Part shown: positions 15,847-23,482 of the stretch, in pieces
How the letters are laid out: each line of letters opens with the position of its first letter
Position numbering within the stretch: the first letter of the stretch is position 1
DNA from: Methanocella_A sp963769045
Lineage (GTDB): Archaea > Halobacteriota > Methanocellia > Methanocellales > Methanocellaceae
Reading direction: 5' to 3'
Assembly: GCA_963769045.1 (NCBI GenBank)
Contig: CAVYKK010000028.1
Coordinates: 1-64,000, forward strand
Length of the DNA: 64,000 bases
Program-made: the position numbers and the translations under genes
The notes under the pieces: model-generated
Database searches by the model: none
What the model was told of the DNA's origin: nothing
The model's input: only the letters and a program-made list of their open reading frames with translations

Positions 15847-17133
15847 ATGCTATCGCTCTCTATTGGCCTGCTGCTGTCCGCGCTCATCGGCGGCATCGCC
15901 ATAGGAGCAATCGCCGGGCTGCTGCCCGGCGTACACGTCAACAACACCTCGGCCATCCTGCTAGGCCTTTCGCCTGTGCTGGCTGCATCGGGCGTCCCGG
16001 CGCTGTACATTGCCATCGCCATCGTGGCGAGCACCATATCCCAGAGCTTCCTGGACATCGTGCCGTCCATCTTCCTGGGCGCGCCCGATGATGCGACAGT
16101 GCTGGCGGTCATGCCCGGCCACCGGATGCTGCTGGACGGCCGGGGCATCGAGGCGGTGCGGCTTTCGGCGGCCGGCAGCGGGCTGGCCATCATCGTGTCC
16201 ATGCTGCTGATCGTGCCCGTATCCCTGGTCTTCCTCTTTGCATACCCGTACATGTGGGACTACATGGCACTGATACTGGCAGCGATCTCGGCGTTCATCA
16301 TCCTGTCGAACAAGGGCGACTCGGTCTTTCCCGAACCTTCAGAGCGTATAAGAAAAATCTGCTATGGTGCACTCATCTTTGCCGCCTCAGGCTTCCTGGG
16401 CATACTGGCATTTGCCATCGAGCCGGCGCTGGTCCCGGTGGTGAACATTGCGGCACCGACGGTGCTATTGCCGTTATTGTCCGGCCTCTTCGGTGCGCCG
16501 ATGCTGCTTATGAGCATGCTGACCGTGCCGACGATCCCGCGACAGGCGCACAACGATTTCAGCATCTCCGGGACGGAGATCGGGAAAGCGGCCGCCCTGG
16601 GTACCGTCGCCGGCGCCATGGTCGCCTGGTTCCCGGCCGTCAGCTCCGGTGTGGCCACTTCCATTACAGGGATGTTCGCGAAAGAAGACGAGGACTCGGA
16701 TCGGCGATACCTGATCGCTGTCTCAGGCGTCAACACGTCCAACGCTATCTTCTCACTGATCGCGCTGTATGTGATCGGGCGACCGAGAAGCGGCGCGGTG
16801 GCTGCGGCACAGGAGTTACTCGGCGGAATGATCAGCTTCGAAGGGCTGGTGCTTTTCCTTGCCGCCGTCTGTGTGGCCGGAGTGCTCTCATATATGCTGA
16901 CCCTGATTGCCGGGGGATATGCGGCAGGCGTGTTCGCTCGAATCGACTACCGCTGGCTGAACAGAGGCGTGCTGCTATTTCTTGCGGCCATGTGCCTGCT
17001 GATGACAGGGGTGGCGGGCATGGCGATCTTCCTGATGGCCACGTCTATAGGGATGGCAGCCCATATCCTGAATGTCAGAAAAACATGCCTGATGGGCGTA
17101 TTATTGCTGTCCTGCATCCTGTATTTCCTGTGA
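15847..17133 (+). CDS. TctA-family (DUF112) membrane transporter
   Basis: This 428-residue integral membrane protein matches the archaeal TctA/DUF112 family, related to the large membrane subunit of tripartite tricarboxylate transporters. The hallmark GLLPGVHVNN lies near residue 25, with a second glycine/proline-rich half (GTVAGAMVAWFPAVSSGVATS) around residue 250; about ten membrane segments are expected. No TctB or substrate-binding TctC gene is nearby, as is common in archaea, so the substrate is unknown. The ATG at 15847 lies shortly after an AT-rich TATA region, consistent with a leaderless or short-leader transcript. It converges on the SagB-type gene. Confidence 0.8.
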   Translation: MLSLSIGLLLSALIGGIAIGAIAGLLPGVHVNNTSAILLGLSPVLAASGVPALYIAIAIVASTISQSFLDIVPSIFLGAPDDATVLAVMPGHRMLLDGRGIEAVRLSAAGSGLAIIVSMLLIVPVSLVFLFAYPYMWDYMALILAAISAFIILSNKGDSVFPEPSERIRKICYGALIFAASGFLGILAFAIEPALVPVVNIAAPTVLLPLLSGLFGAPMLLMSMLTVPTIPRQAHNDFSISGTEIGKAAALGTVAGAMVAWFPAVSSGVATSITGMFAKEDEDSDRRYLIAVSGVNTSNAIFSLIALYVIGRPRSGAVAAAQELLGGMISFEGLVLFLAAVCVAGVLSYMLTLIAGGYAAGVFARIDYRWLNRGVLLFLAAMCLLMTGVAGMAIFLMATSIGMAAHILNVRKTCLMGVLLLSCILYFL

Positions 17134-17158
17134 AATGAGCGAGACACAGCTCTATGAT

Positions 17159-17893
17159 TCATACCCTGCCCACAGGCATGAGGTACAGGGGCCGCTCTTC
17201 GCCCGGCATGCCTGTGACCTGCCTCACCCCGTCCTCTGAAAATGCGCCGATGGCTACCGTGCCCAGCCCCCGGGATACCGATTCGAGGTAGACGTTCTGC
17301 GACGCGTGCCCGGCTTCCATGTGAACGTACTTCACGCCCGCTGGATAATCCGACCCGGTACCCGCGTCGTGCAATGGCGTGTCATATTTGCCGGTGGTTC
17401 GCTCGTAGACCCCGGCGATGATGAGGACGGCAGCTGCATCTTTTATGCTTGGCTGGTCCAGGGCAACGGAAGACAGATCAGCCCTTTTATCGCCGTCTGC
17501 AACCCTGACCATAACATGCTCTCCGGGTACATACTTGTAGACGCCCGGTTTCAAGCCCTCGACGTTTCCGGCCACAACGTAGACTTCCAGCGGGTAAAGC
17601 GCCCCTGCAGACGGAGCCGTCCTCAGGCCATCAGTCCCGGTAATGCCCTGCGTCGCCCAGAGCAGTTGCGAAACGTCAGAAAGGCTGACAGGCTCGCCCC
17701 GGTATTCTCTGACCGACCGTCTCAGGGACAGGGCCTGCTCGATCGACTTGTTGCCGTCATGTGCCGGCGCAGGCAGCCTTATCGTTTCCCCAAGAAATGC
17801 CTTATTTGCTGCGGCCGCACATCCCGGAAGCTGGACGTACCAGATAATAAATGCCGTGACCGCAATGGCAGACAGTAACGAGATCGCCCTCAT
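17159..17893 (-). CDS. Exported SagB/nitroreductase-type oxidoreductase
   Basis: The 244-residue protein has an N-terminal membrane/signal segment (ISLLSAIAVTAFIIWYVQLP) followed by a nitroreductase-fold domain of the SagB/ThcOx type. It shows LSLRRSVREYRG, LSQLLWATQGITG, RTAPSAGALYPLEVYVV and QNVYLESVSRGLGTVAIGAF, the FMN-binding pattern of this family. The enzyme would be FMN-dependent and outside or membrane-anchored; the substrate is unknown, and no azoline-peptide (cyclodehydratase) genes are near. The ATG at 17893 is chosen; a TTG at 17911 adds six residues and is possible. It is followed by a convergent TctA-like gene. Confidence 0.8.
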   Translation of the reverse strand: MRAISLLSAIAVTAFIIWYVQLPGCAAAANKAFLGETIRLPAPAHDGNKSIEQALSLRRSVREYRGEPVSLSDVSQLLWATQGITGTDGLRTAPSAGALYPLEVYVVAGNVEGLKPGVYKYVPGEHVMVRVADGDKRADLSSVALDQPSIKDAAAVLIIAGVYERTTGKYDTPLHDAGTGSDYPAGVKYVHMEAGHASQNVYLESVSRGLGTVAIGAFSEDGVRQVTGMPGEERPLYLMPVGRV

Positions 17894-17965
17894 CCGGGCT
17901 GATCTCGTCAACTCCCGATTTCAATTTATGCACATGATAAGGCGTCGATCGTTACACGGATAAAA

Positions 17966-18271
17966 TCAGATTTCAACGAGGATATCCTCGCCCTCGACCT
18001 TTACCGGGTACAGCTTTAGCGGCTCGTGGGTCAGCATCATGACGGGCTTCCCCGTCTTCAGGTTGAACTGCTCGCCGTGCATTTTGCACATGACGACGTT
18101 GCCGAGCAAAACGCCCGTAGATAACCTGGCGCCCATGTGCGGGCATTTGTCCTCGAACGCATAGAACTTTCCGCCCACGTTCGCGATGGCGACATTTTTG
18201 CCGCCTGTCTCATAGCCGATCACCGCGCCTGCAGGCACGGCCGAGGCCTTAGCCACTTTGATAAATGCCAT
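17966..18271 (-). CDS. Rieske-type [2Fe-2S] protein
   Basis: This 101-residue soluble protein has a single Rieske domain. The ligands are visible as CPHMGARLS (about residue 44) and CKMHGEQFN (about residue 63), giving the C-x-H...C-x2-H pattern. It resembles small NirD/ferredoxin-like Rieske proteins acting as electron carriers to oxygenases or reductases. No partner reductase is adjacent; the SagB-type flavoenzyme downstream on the same strand is a possible but unproven partner. The start is the ATG at 18271, because the upstream frame lacks a ribosome-binding site. Confidence 0.88.
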   Translation of the reverse strand: MAFIKVAKASAVPAGAVIGYETGGKNVAIANVGGKFYAFEDKCPHMGARLSTGVLLGNVVMCKMHGEQFNLKTGKPVMMLTHEPLKLYPVKVEGEDILVEI

Positions 18272-18369
18272 AATCCCGTATTCGACTCTTACCGCACGGG
18301 ATATTAAAGTTTGCCCGGAGGCCACAGTGATATTTATATGTAACCTCGCTTTATTAAGAACGATAAAAT

Positions 18370-19227
18370 ATGGTACGGATAGCGCTGCCCAACAAAGGAA
18401 GGATCTATGAGCCGGTGATGAGTCTGTTCGAGGGCGCGGGCCTCCACGTGATCGACCATTCGGAGCGGAGCCTGTTCGCCAAGACGGTGGACGAGAACAT
18501 CACGCTGCTGTTCGCCCGGTCCCGGGACATTCCCGGCTACGTGGAGAATGGCGCGGCCGACCTGGGCATCACGGGCGAGGACTTCATCCGCGAGTCCAAC
18601 GCGGACGTCGAGACGCTGCTCGATCTCGGCATGGGCAAGGCCGAGCTCGTGCTGGCGGTGCCGGACGAGTCGGGAATCGACTCGCCCAAACAGCTTGCCG
18701 GCAAGAAGATCGCCACCGAGTTCCCGGAGATCACCCGGCAGTACTTCAAGTCCCATGGTGTCAATGTCCACGTGGTCGAAGTCTGCGGCGCGACGGAGAT
18801 CACCCCGCACATCGGCGTCTCGGACGCGATCGTGGACTTGACGTCTAGCGGCACTACGCTGTCCATGAACCACCTGAAGATCATCGACCATGTGCTCCAC
18901 ACCTCCCAGAAGCTCATCGCGAGCAAGGAAAGCATGAAGAAGAACAACAAGAAAATCGGGGAGATCACCACGGCGCTGCAAAGCGTCATCGAGGCCCGGG
19001 GCAAGCGGTACCTGATGATGAACGTGCCGGAGTCCGCGCTGGACGCGGTCAAGAAAAAGCTCCCCGGCATGGCCGGCCCGACCGTGATGAAGGTCGAGGC
19101 ATCGTCGGCTATCTGCGCGGTACATGCGGTCGTCCATGAGAGGGAGATCTACAAGGTCATCAACGACCTGAAAGAAATGGGCGCACGGGACATACTGATC
19201 GTCCCTATCGAGCGTATTGTGCGCTGA
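18370..19227 (+). CDS. hisG: ATP phosphoribosyltransferase (long form)
   Basis: HisG catalyses the first step of histidine biosynthesis, joining ATP and PRPP. The 285-residue length and a C-terminal regulatory HisG_C domain (about residues 210-285) identify the long, HisZ-independent form. The N-terminal RIALPNKGRIYEP, GAADLGITGEDF and the PRPP-binding VDLTSSGTTL (about residue 157) are present. The ATG at 18370 follows a TATA box (ATATTTATATG, near 18333). It is not in a his operon; GGGP synthase follows 60 bp downstream on the same strand with its own ribosome-binding site. Confidence 0.95.
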   Translation: MVRIALPNKGRIYEPVMSLFEGAGLHVIDHSERSLFAKTVDENITLLFARSRDIPGYVENGAADLGITGEDFIRESNADVETLLDLGMGKAELVLAVPDESGIDSPKQLAGKKIATEFPEITRQYFKSHGVNVHVVEVCGATEITPHIGVSDAIVDLTSSGTTLSMNHLKIIDHVLHTSQKLIASKESMKKNNKKIGEITTALQSVIEARGKRYLMMNVPESALDAVKKKLPGMAGPTVMKVEASSAICAVHAVVHEREIYKVINDLKEMGARDILIVPIERIVR

Positions 19228-19287
19228 GGGCAAATTATAAGGCCTGTCATCGAGTATGATGTAAAATCGCAGAGGAAGGATGCTGTA

Positions 19288-19968
19288 ATGATCGACTGGA
19301 AAAAATGGAGACACGTGACCAAGCTGGACCCGGACAAGCCCATCACAAAGCAAGACGTCGCGGCCATCGTGGACTCGGGGACGGATGCAATCATGGTGTC
19401 CGGCACCCAGAACATCACAAAGGAAAACGTCGCTAACTTAGTCAACATGCTGAGCGAGTACAGTATCCCCAAAGTGCTGGAGCCTGCGGGTGCCCCCGGC
19501 ATGCGGGAAGACCTCGATTTCATATTCGTGCCGTCAGTCTTCAACACCAAGAACTCCAAGTGGCTCGTCGGCATGCAGAAGGACTTCATACGGGATACGA
19601 ACTTCTCCTGCTGGGACAAGGTCATCCCCGAAGCGTACATCATCCTCAATCGCTTTTCCGCAGTCGGGCTCGTCACCCGGGCCGATGCGAACCTGAGCCC
19701 GAGAGACGCGGCGGCATATGCCGAATTAGCCGACCGGTTCTTCAAGTTCCCCATTGTCTATATCGAGTACAGCGGCACCTTCGGAAACCCGGAGATCGTC
19801 AAGGCGGTCCGGGAGAAGCTGCACAATTCGCAACTCTTCTACGGCGGCGGCATCGACTCGCGGGAGAAAGCCGAGACCATGGCCAAGTATGCGAATACGA
19901 TCGTCGTGGGGAACGCCGTTTACAAGAAGGGCGGCGTCGAGAAGCTTAAAGAGACTATTGTAAAATAA
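19288..19968 (+). CDS. Geranylgeranylglyceryl phosphate synthase (PcrB/GGGPS family)
   Basis: This 226-residue TIM-barrel protein belongs to the GGGPS/PcrB family, which makes the first ether bond of archaeal lipids from sn-glycerol-1-phosphate and geranylgeranyl diphosphate. Signatures include WRHVTKLDPDKP at the N-terminus, DAIMVSGTQN, YIEYSGTFG (about residue 152) and a phosphate-binding FYGGGIDS and GNAVYK at the C-terminus. The ATG at 19288 follows GAGGAAGGA. A UbiA-type prenyltransferase suited to the next ether-bond step lies about 1.4 kb downstream on the other strand. Confidence 0.93.
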   Translation: MIDWKKWRHVTKLDPDKPITKQDVAAIVDSGTDAIMVSGTQNITKENVANLVNMLSEYSIPKVLEPAGAPGMREDLDFIFVPSVFNTKNSKWLVGMQKDFIRDTNFSCWDKVIPEAYIILNRFSAVGLVTRADANLSPRDAAAYAELADRFFKFPIVYIEYSGTFGNPEIVKAVREKLHNSQLFYGGGIDSREKAETMAKYANTIVVGNAVYKKGGVEKLKETIVK

Positions 19969-19986
19969 CTTTTTATATTCTTTTTG

Positions 19987-20443
19987 CCCTGGCGCCCCTG
20001 GCGAGCGTGACAGGAGTCGCATTGCCTGAATAGGACAGCGACGATAACCTCGTCATGACAATGTGTACCGGACCAGAGAACAGTTTTATTCCCGCAGTGG
20101 GCGCAGAGGTACCCATAAGATTAAGATTATACTTTAAATTAGTCTCCGCGCTCTCTGCGCCCGTCTCTGCGATCCTATGAAAAACGTGACCAAATGGGCG
20201 ATGGTCGGTCGGCCGCTCGCGCGCGCGAAGACGGTGGCAGGGCTTGCGACGATTGCCCGGCCTCGTTTTTCATACTTTTTACCTGACCATGGCCCCGATC
20301 ATTGGCCGACTCTCTGCGAGAATAAACGGTTCCTGCATTTCCTGTATGCATAGCTATGATAGAGCACGAGTCATGGTAGTTGCACAGGCTATGCGCCCCC
20401 TGTCATTCCCGCCAAGTTCGCCAAGAGCCAGGGGCGCCAAGAC
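19987..20443. repeat. Intergenic palindromic repeat cluster (GGCGCC/CTGCGC types)
   Basis: The 500-bp convergent gap after GGGP synthase has no gene. At 19987-20030 a segment (CCTGGCGCCCCTGGCG then GTGACAGGAGTCGCATTGC) closely matches one at 26377-26414 and the right arm at 31523-31561. At 20093-20171 a second palindrome pairs GGGCGCAGAG (20099-20108) with CTCTGCGCCC (20153-20162). At 20387-20443 lies a copy, with a handful of mismatches over 57 nt, of the left arm at 31360-31416. CTCGCGCGCGCGAAG is at 20216-20230. Confidence 0.75.
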
Positions 20444-20468
20444 TGTTTTTACATTATTCATTCCTTGG

Positions 20469-21131
20469 CTATTTGTAAAGAATTAGCTTGTAAGCGATTA
20501 GTGTATGTGTGATCTCGTGCCTGCGGAACCGCGACTCCTTAGCCAGCCGCTCGATCTCGCTTTCCTTATAGAACGGCTCGGTGAACGCATGCAGCCTGAA
20601 CATCCATGAACGCAGGAAGCCATAGCGATGTATCATGTGCTGGAACATCGCCGTATCGATCTTGCGGGGCACGTCGTAAATCCAGGCCTCGCCTCCCTCG
20701 CGGAGCACGCGGTAGATCTCGTCCAGCGCCGTTTCCGGCTGCTTCCAGTGGTGGAAAGATAACGTCGTGAGGACAAGATCGAACTCCGTGTCCCGGAACG
20801 GCAGCTCGGAAGCGTTCCCCTGCCTGAACTCTGCGTTCTTTAGGCCTTTATGCCTTGCCTCGTTCTCTGCGATCTTCACCATGTCCGATGACAGGTCCAC
20901 GCCCGTAACCCGCAGCATGTGACTGTCTTCCGCGATCATGATCGGCAGCTTTCCGGGGCCTGTACCTATATCGAGCACCCTGCCCGTCTTCAGCCGGTCT
21001 TCCACCTGCTTTGCGACGATGCTGTAGAAATCGGAGAAAATACGGGAGCCTGTGAGGGCTGCGTAGAAGCGGGAAAAGGGATAGGGAATCGCCTCCGGTT
21101 CGAGGCCTGCCAGGATGTCACGCAGCGCCAT
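20469..21131 (-). CDS. Class I SAM-dependent methyltransferase
   Basis: The 220-residue protein has a Rossmann-type methyltransferase core: GRVLDIGTGPGKLP (motif I, about residues 50-63), VTGVDLSSDMV, NAEFRQGNASELPF, and FDLVLTTLSFHHW followed by LDEIYRVLREGG. It resembles the UbiE/Methyltransf_11 group. The N- and C-terminal segments are helical and family-specific, so the substrate cannot be named. The ATG at 21131 lies after an AT-rich stretch and without a strong ribosome-binding site, so a short leader is likely. A large intergenic palindrome separates it from ubiA. Confidence 0.85.
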   Translation of the reverse strand: MALRDILAGLEPEAIPYPFSRFYAALTGSRIFSDFYSIVAKQVEDRLKTGRVLDIGTGPGKLPIMIAEDSHMLRVTGVDLSSDMVKIAENEARHKGLKNAEFRQGNASELPFRDTEFDLVLTTLSFHHWKQPETALDEIYRVLREGGEAWIYDVPRKIDTAMFQHMIHRYGFLRSWMFRLHAFTEPFYKESEIERLAKESRFRRHEITHTLIAYKLILYK

Positions 21132-21210
21132 GATATCAAATAATTATCAATTTGCATAATGATAAAATATAGTATCTGAAAGGGAAGATGCCAAGTGCGC
21201 CTGGTTGTTG

Positions 21211-21355
21211 TTCAGGCTTTCCGGTATGGAGGCCGCTAGGACGCCAAGCCGCCAGGACGCCAAGAACGAAAAAGGATAATGCTAAGGGAAACCTCTTAAA
21301 AACCTTGGCGTCTTGGCGGCTTAGCGTCTTGGCGGCCCCCATACCGGATAGCCTA
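21211..21355. repeat. Long imperfect inverted repeat built of TTGGCGnC units
   Basis: Arms 21211-21264 and 21304-21355 pair almost throughout, with a loop of about 39 nt. The inner part of each arm is tandem 8-nt units (TTGGCGTC, TTGGCGGC, TTAGCGTC, TTGGCGGC on the right arm). The outer part is locus-specific, around CCGGTATGG. The element lies between two minus-strand genes and could form a very stable hairpin in RNA. Confidence 0.85.
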
Positions 21356-21389
21356 AAAAAAGACTATCGATTCCGGCCTCATCGTCGTT

Positions 21390-22256
21390 TTACGTCAAGG
21401 CCCCTGCCAGGAATGCGACGAGCGCGATCAGCATGCCCAGAAGCGTGGTCTTCCTCGCCCTGCTGATGGCCTTTCTGTCGTGGCTTCTAAGTAGATCGAA
21501 GCATACCCGCAGCAGCACCAGCGCCGCCAGGGCAGCCGGGACTGCATATATCAGGCTGTGATAGAAGTGCTCGTCGATATTGATAAGGAACGGTATCGGC
21601 GCGAACAGCAGAGCGAGCAGGTAGAGTGCTACCGCCACGTACTTAGCGGTATTAGTCCCATAGACTCGCGCAACCGTCTTCACATCGCGCAGCGCGTCGC
21701 CCTCCACGTCCATGATGCCCTTCATGATCTCCCGGCCGAGGCCGACCAGGAAGGCGATCACCGACAGCACGAGCAGTACCTGCGAATTATTGAAAAGCAT
21801 GCTGCTGAACAGGAACGGCGCGGCCATGGTGAAGGCGATGTAGATGTTGCCGAGGATGCCGTACTCCTTGAGCTTGTAGTCGTACAGGATGCCGAACGCG
21901 ATGAGCACGATAAGGACGAGCAGTGCGCCGATGTTGCCCATGAAGAAGCCGGCGACGACGCTCGCGACGAACGTCACGATAGTAATTAAAAGCGCTTCCT
22001 GCCGGGAAATGTCTCCCCTGATGATGGGCCGGTCGGTCCGGTTGTTCTTCCGGTCGACCTCGACGTCGAAATAATCGTTCAGCGCAAAAGCGCCCATCTC
22101 GGCAGCCACAACAGCGATGACACCGGCGACGACGAGGCCGGGGTCGGTCGGCAGCTTGTGGTAAGCGATGGTGAGGCTGACCAGCAGGCTGACCGCATAG
22201 ATGATGCCGTGCTCAAGCCTCGTGAGGTCCCAGATCGCTTTCAGCTTCTTCAGCAT
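21390..22256 (-). CDS. UbiA-family prenyltransferase, probable digeranylgeranylglyceryl phosphate synthase
   Basis: This 288-residue membrane protein is a UbiA prenyltransferase with about eight or nine helices. The first Asp-rich motif is NDYFDVEVDRKNNRTDRP (about residues 66-83) and the second is DVEGDALRDVKT. This pattern, the size and the nearby GGGP synthase favour archaeal DGGGP synthase, which forms the second ether bond in the membrane. Other UbiA roles are possible. The ATG at 22256 is chosen; an upstream in-frame codon at 22307 would place the N-terminus inside the operator-like repeats. Confidence 0.82.
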   Translation of the reverse strand: MLKKLKAIWDLTRLEHGIIYAVSLLVSLTIAYHKLPTDPGLVVAGVIAVVAAEMGAFALNDYFDVEVDRKNNRTDRPIIRGDISRQEALLITIVTFVASVVAGFFMGNIGALLVLIVLIAFGILYDYKLKEYGILGNIYIAFTMAAPFLFSSMLFNNSQVLLVLSVIAFLVGLGREIMKGIMDVEGDALRDVKTVARVYGTNTAKYVAVALYLLALLFAPIPFLINIDEHFYHSLIYAVPAALAALVLLRVCFDLLRSHDRKAISRARKTTLLGMLIALVAFLAGALT

Positions 22257-22274
22257 GCCTTGCCCTGCCAGTAA

Positions 22275-22346
22275 GATGTTCGAACATTTGCAGACAAACG
22301 CCAGCAAGACGTTTGAACATTTGCTGCTAACGCCACAAATGTTAAA
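22275..22346. repeat. Tandem operator-like repeats between ubiA and tsr3
   Basis: GATGTTCGAACATTTGCAG (22275-22293) recurs 33 nt later as GACGTTTGAACATTTGCTG (22308-22326), each followed by AACGCCA. A third, inverted half-copy, CACAAATGTTAAA, lies at 22334-22346. The array fills the 123-bp divergent intergenic region, so it may bind a regulator acting on both genes. AACATTTG and CAAATGTT form the inverted pair. Confidence 0.75.
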
Positions 22347-22379
22347 GCATAATCAGTACGATCGTATAAAACGATTGCT

Positions 22380-22898
22380 ATGGAGCGGGTCCCGCTTTTT
22401 ATTTACCACGCACAACAGGACGATCCGAAGAAGTGTACGGCCAGACGGATGAAAAAGTTCGGCCTGGCCGCGATGTACGAGACCGCGGACAGACTCCCGT
22501 CCGGTGCCATCCTGCTGGATCCCACGGCAAGCAAAGCCATATCGCCGGCGGACAGGCGCATGGCCCGTAAAGGTCTCTGCGTGCTCGATTGCACCTGGGG
22601 GGAAGTTGAACGAATTTTTCCCCTGCTTGAGTCCAAGCACATGAAAGGGAGAGCATTACCGTACCTGCTGGCCGCGAACCCGGTCAACTATGGCAAACCG
22701 TTCGTGCTCAGTTCGGCTGAAGCCTTCGTGGCGGCGCTCTACATCCTGGGGTACAAAGAGCAGGCAGGCCAGGTCGCCGCGAAGTTCAAATGGGGCGAAA
22801 CGTTCCTCATACTGAACAGAGAGCCGCTGGAGGCCTACTCCGGGGCAAAAGATTCGGTGGATGTGATCCGGATACAGCGGGAATTCATGCCGGAGTGA
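22380..22898 (+). CDS. tsr3: 16S rRNA aminocarboxypropyltransferase (Tsr3/DUF367)
   Basis: This 172-residue protein matches Tsr3, which transfers the aminocarboxypropyl group of SAM to a hypermodified uridine of small-subunit rRNA. Family signatures are YHAQQDDPKKCTARRMKKFG near the N-terminus, ILLDPTASKAISPAD, GLCVLDCTWGEV and RALPYLLAANPVNYGKP. The length is normal for archaea. The ATG at 22380 comes about 12 nt after ATCGTATAAAACG, so leader length is uncertain. It is divergent from ubiA and shares the repeat-bearing promoter region. Confidence 0.93.
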   Translation: MERVPLFIYHAQQDDPKKCTARRMKKFGLAAMYETADRLPSGAILLDPTASKAISPADRRMARKGLCVLDCTWGEVERIFPLLESKHMKGRALPYLLAANPVNYGKPFVLSSAEAFVAALYILGYKEQAGQVAAKFKWGETFLILNREPLEAYSGAKDSVDVIRIQREFMPE

Positions 22899-22970
22899 CA
22901 CAGAGGGCACAAATTTTTTTAGGTACGAAACTAACCCGGGGCCTCTGCGTCCTGCGTGCCCTCCGTATCA
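22897..22970. repeat. Short intergenic palindrome of CACAGAGG/CTCTGCG units
   Basis: Between the convergent tsr3 and cupin genes, ACACAGAGGGCAC (from 22897) faces CCTCTGCGTCCTGCGTGCCC (from 22941), giving an imperfect inverted repeat of the same class as the larger elements elsewhere in the window. A run of seven T residues lies between the arms. Confidence 0.55.
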
Positions 22971-23360
22971 ATAGAACTTATCGACGGACTCCGGCTCCAG
23001 CACCTTTGCATCGAACGGACCCGGCCCCTCGATGGTGAGCACGATGAGCGGTTCCGAGTTCGTGTTCCGGAGGGCGTGGGCGGTACCCGGCGGCGCGACG
23101 GCAAGCATGTCCTTGGTCAAATCGTAGGACTGGTTCCCCTGCCGGTATTCACCCTTTCCCGCCATCACGATCAGCACGCACTCCGATGTGCTGTGCTCGT
23201 GCATCGGAACCGCCTGTCCTGCCTGGATGGTCCACAAATTCACCCTGTGATCGGGTGTGATCGTTACCTCTGCATCGTTGGGCCGGTCCCGCAGACCGCG
23301 ACGGTAGTCGTCCAGGTCGTAGAGAACCGGCGGCTTTTCCCGGGTAATCTTTATCTCCAT
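22968..23360 (-). CDS. Small cupin-domain protein
   Basis: The 130-residue protein is a single cupin barrel. The first cupin motif reads VPMHEHSTSECVLIVMAGKGEY (His-x-His and Glu positions, in a stretch near residue 70) and the second APPGTAHALRNT. Metal-binding residues look intact. No fused domain is present and the ligand is unknown. The ATG at 23360 is preceded by GGCGGAG; a GTG at 23405 would add 15 residues and is less likely. It is divergent from hel308, with about 120 bp between them. Confidence 0.8.
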   Translation of the reverse strand: MEIKITREKPPVLYDLDDYRRGLRDRPNDAEVTITPDHRVNLWTIQAGQAVPMHEHSTSECVLIVMAGKGEYRQGNQSYDLTKDMLAVAPPGTAHALRNTNSEPLIVLTIEGPGPFDAKVLEPESVDKFY

Positions 23361-23482
23361 TATCTCCGCCACAATATTGACTTTCCCTGCGCGTTGATAA
23401 TCCACACCCGCCGCGCGGGCGGGTAGTACTTTCAGTCACCTAGGGAAAAGGTGATTTACTATGTCCGCGTCACTTCCTGCAT

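Noticed and set aside
17159..17893. Azole-modified peptide (RiPP) cluster around the SagB-type gene
   Set aside because: No cyclodehydratase (SagC/D), precursor peptide or transporter of that pathway is adjacent; the protein is exported, unlike pathway SagB.
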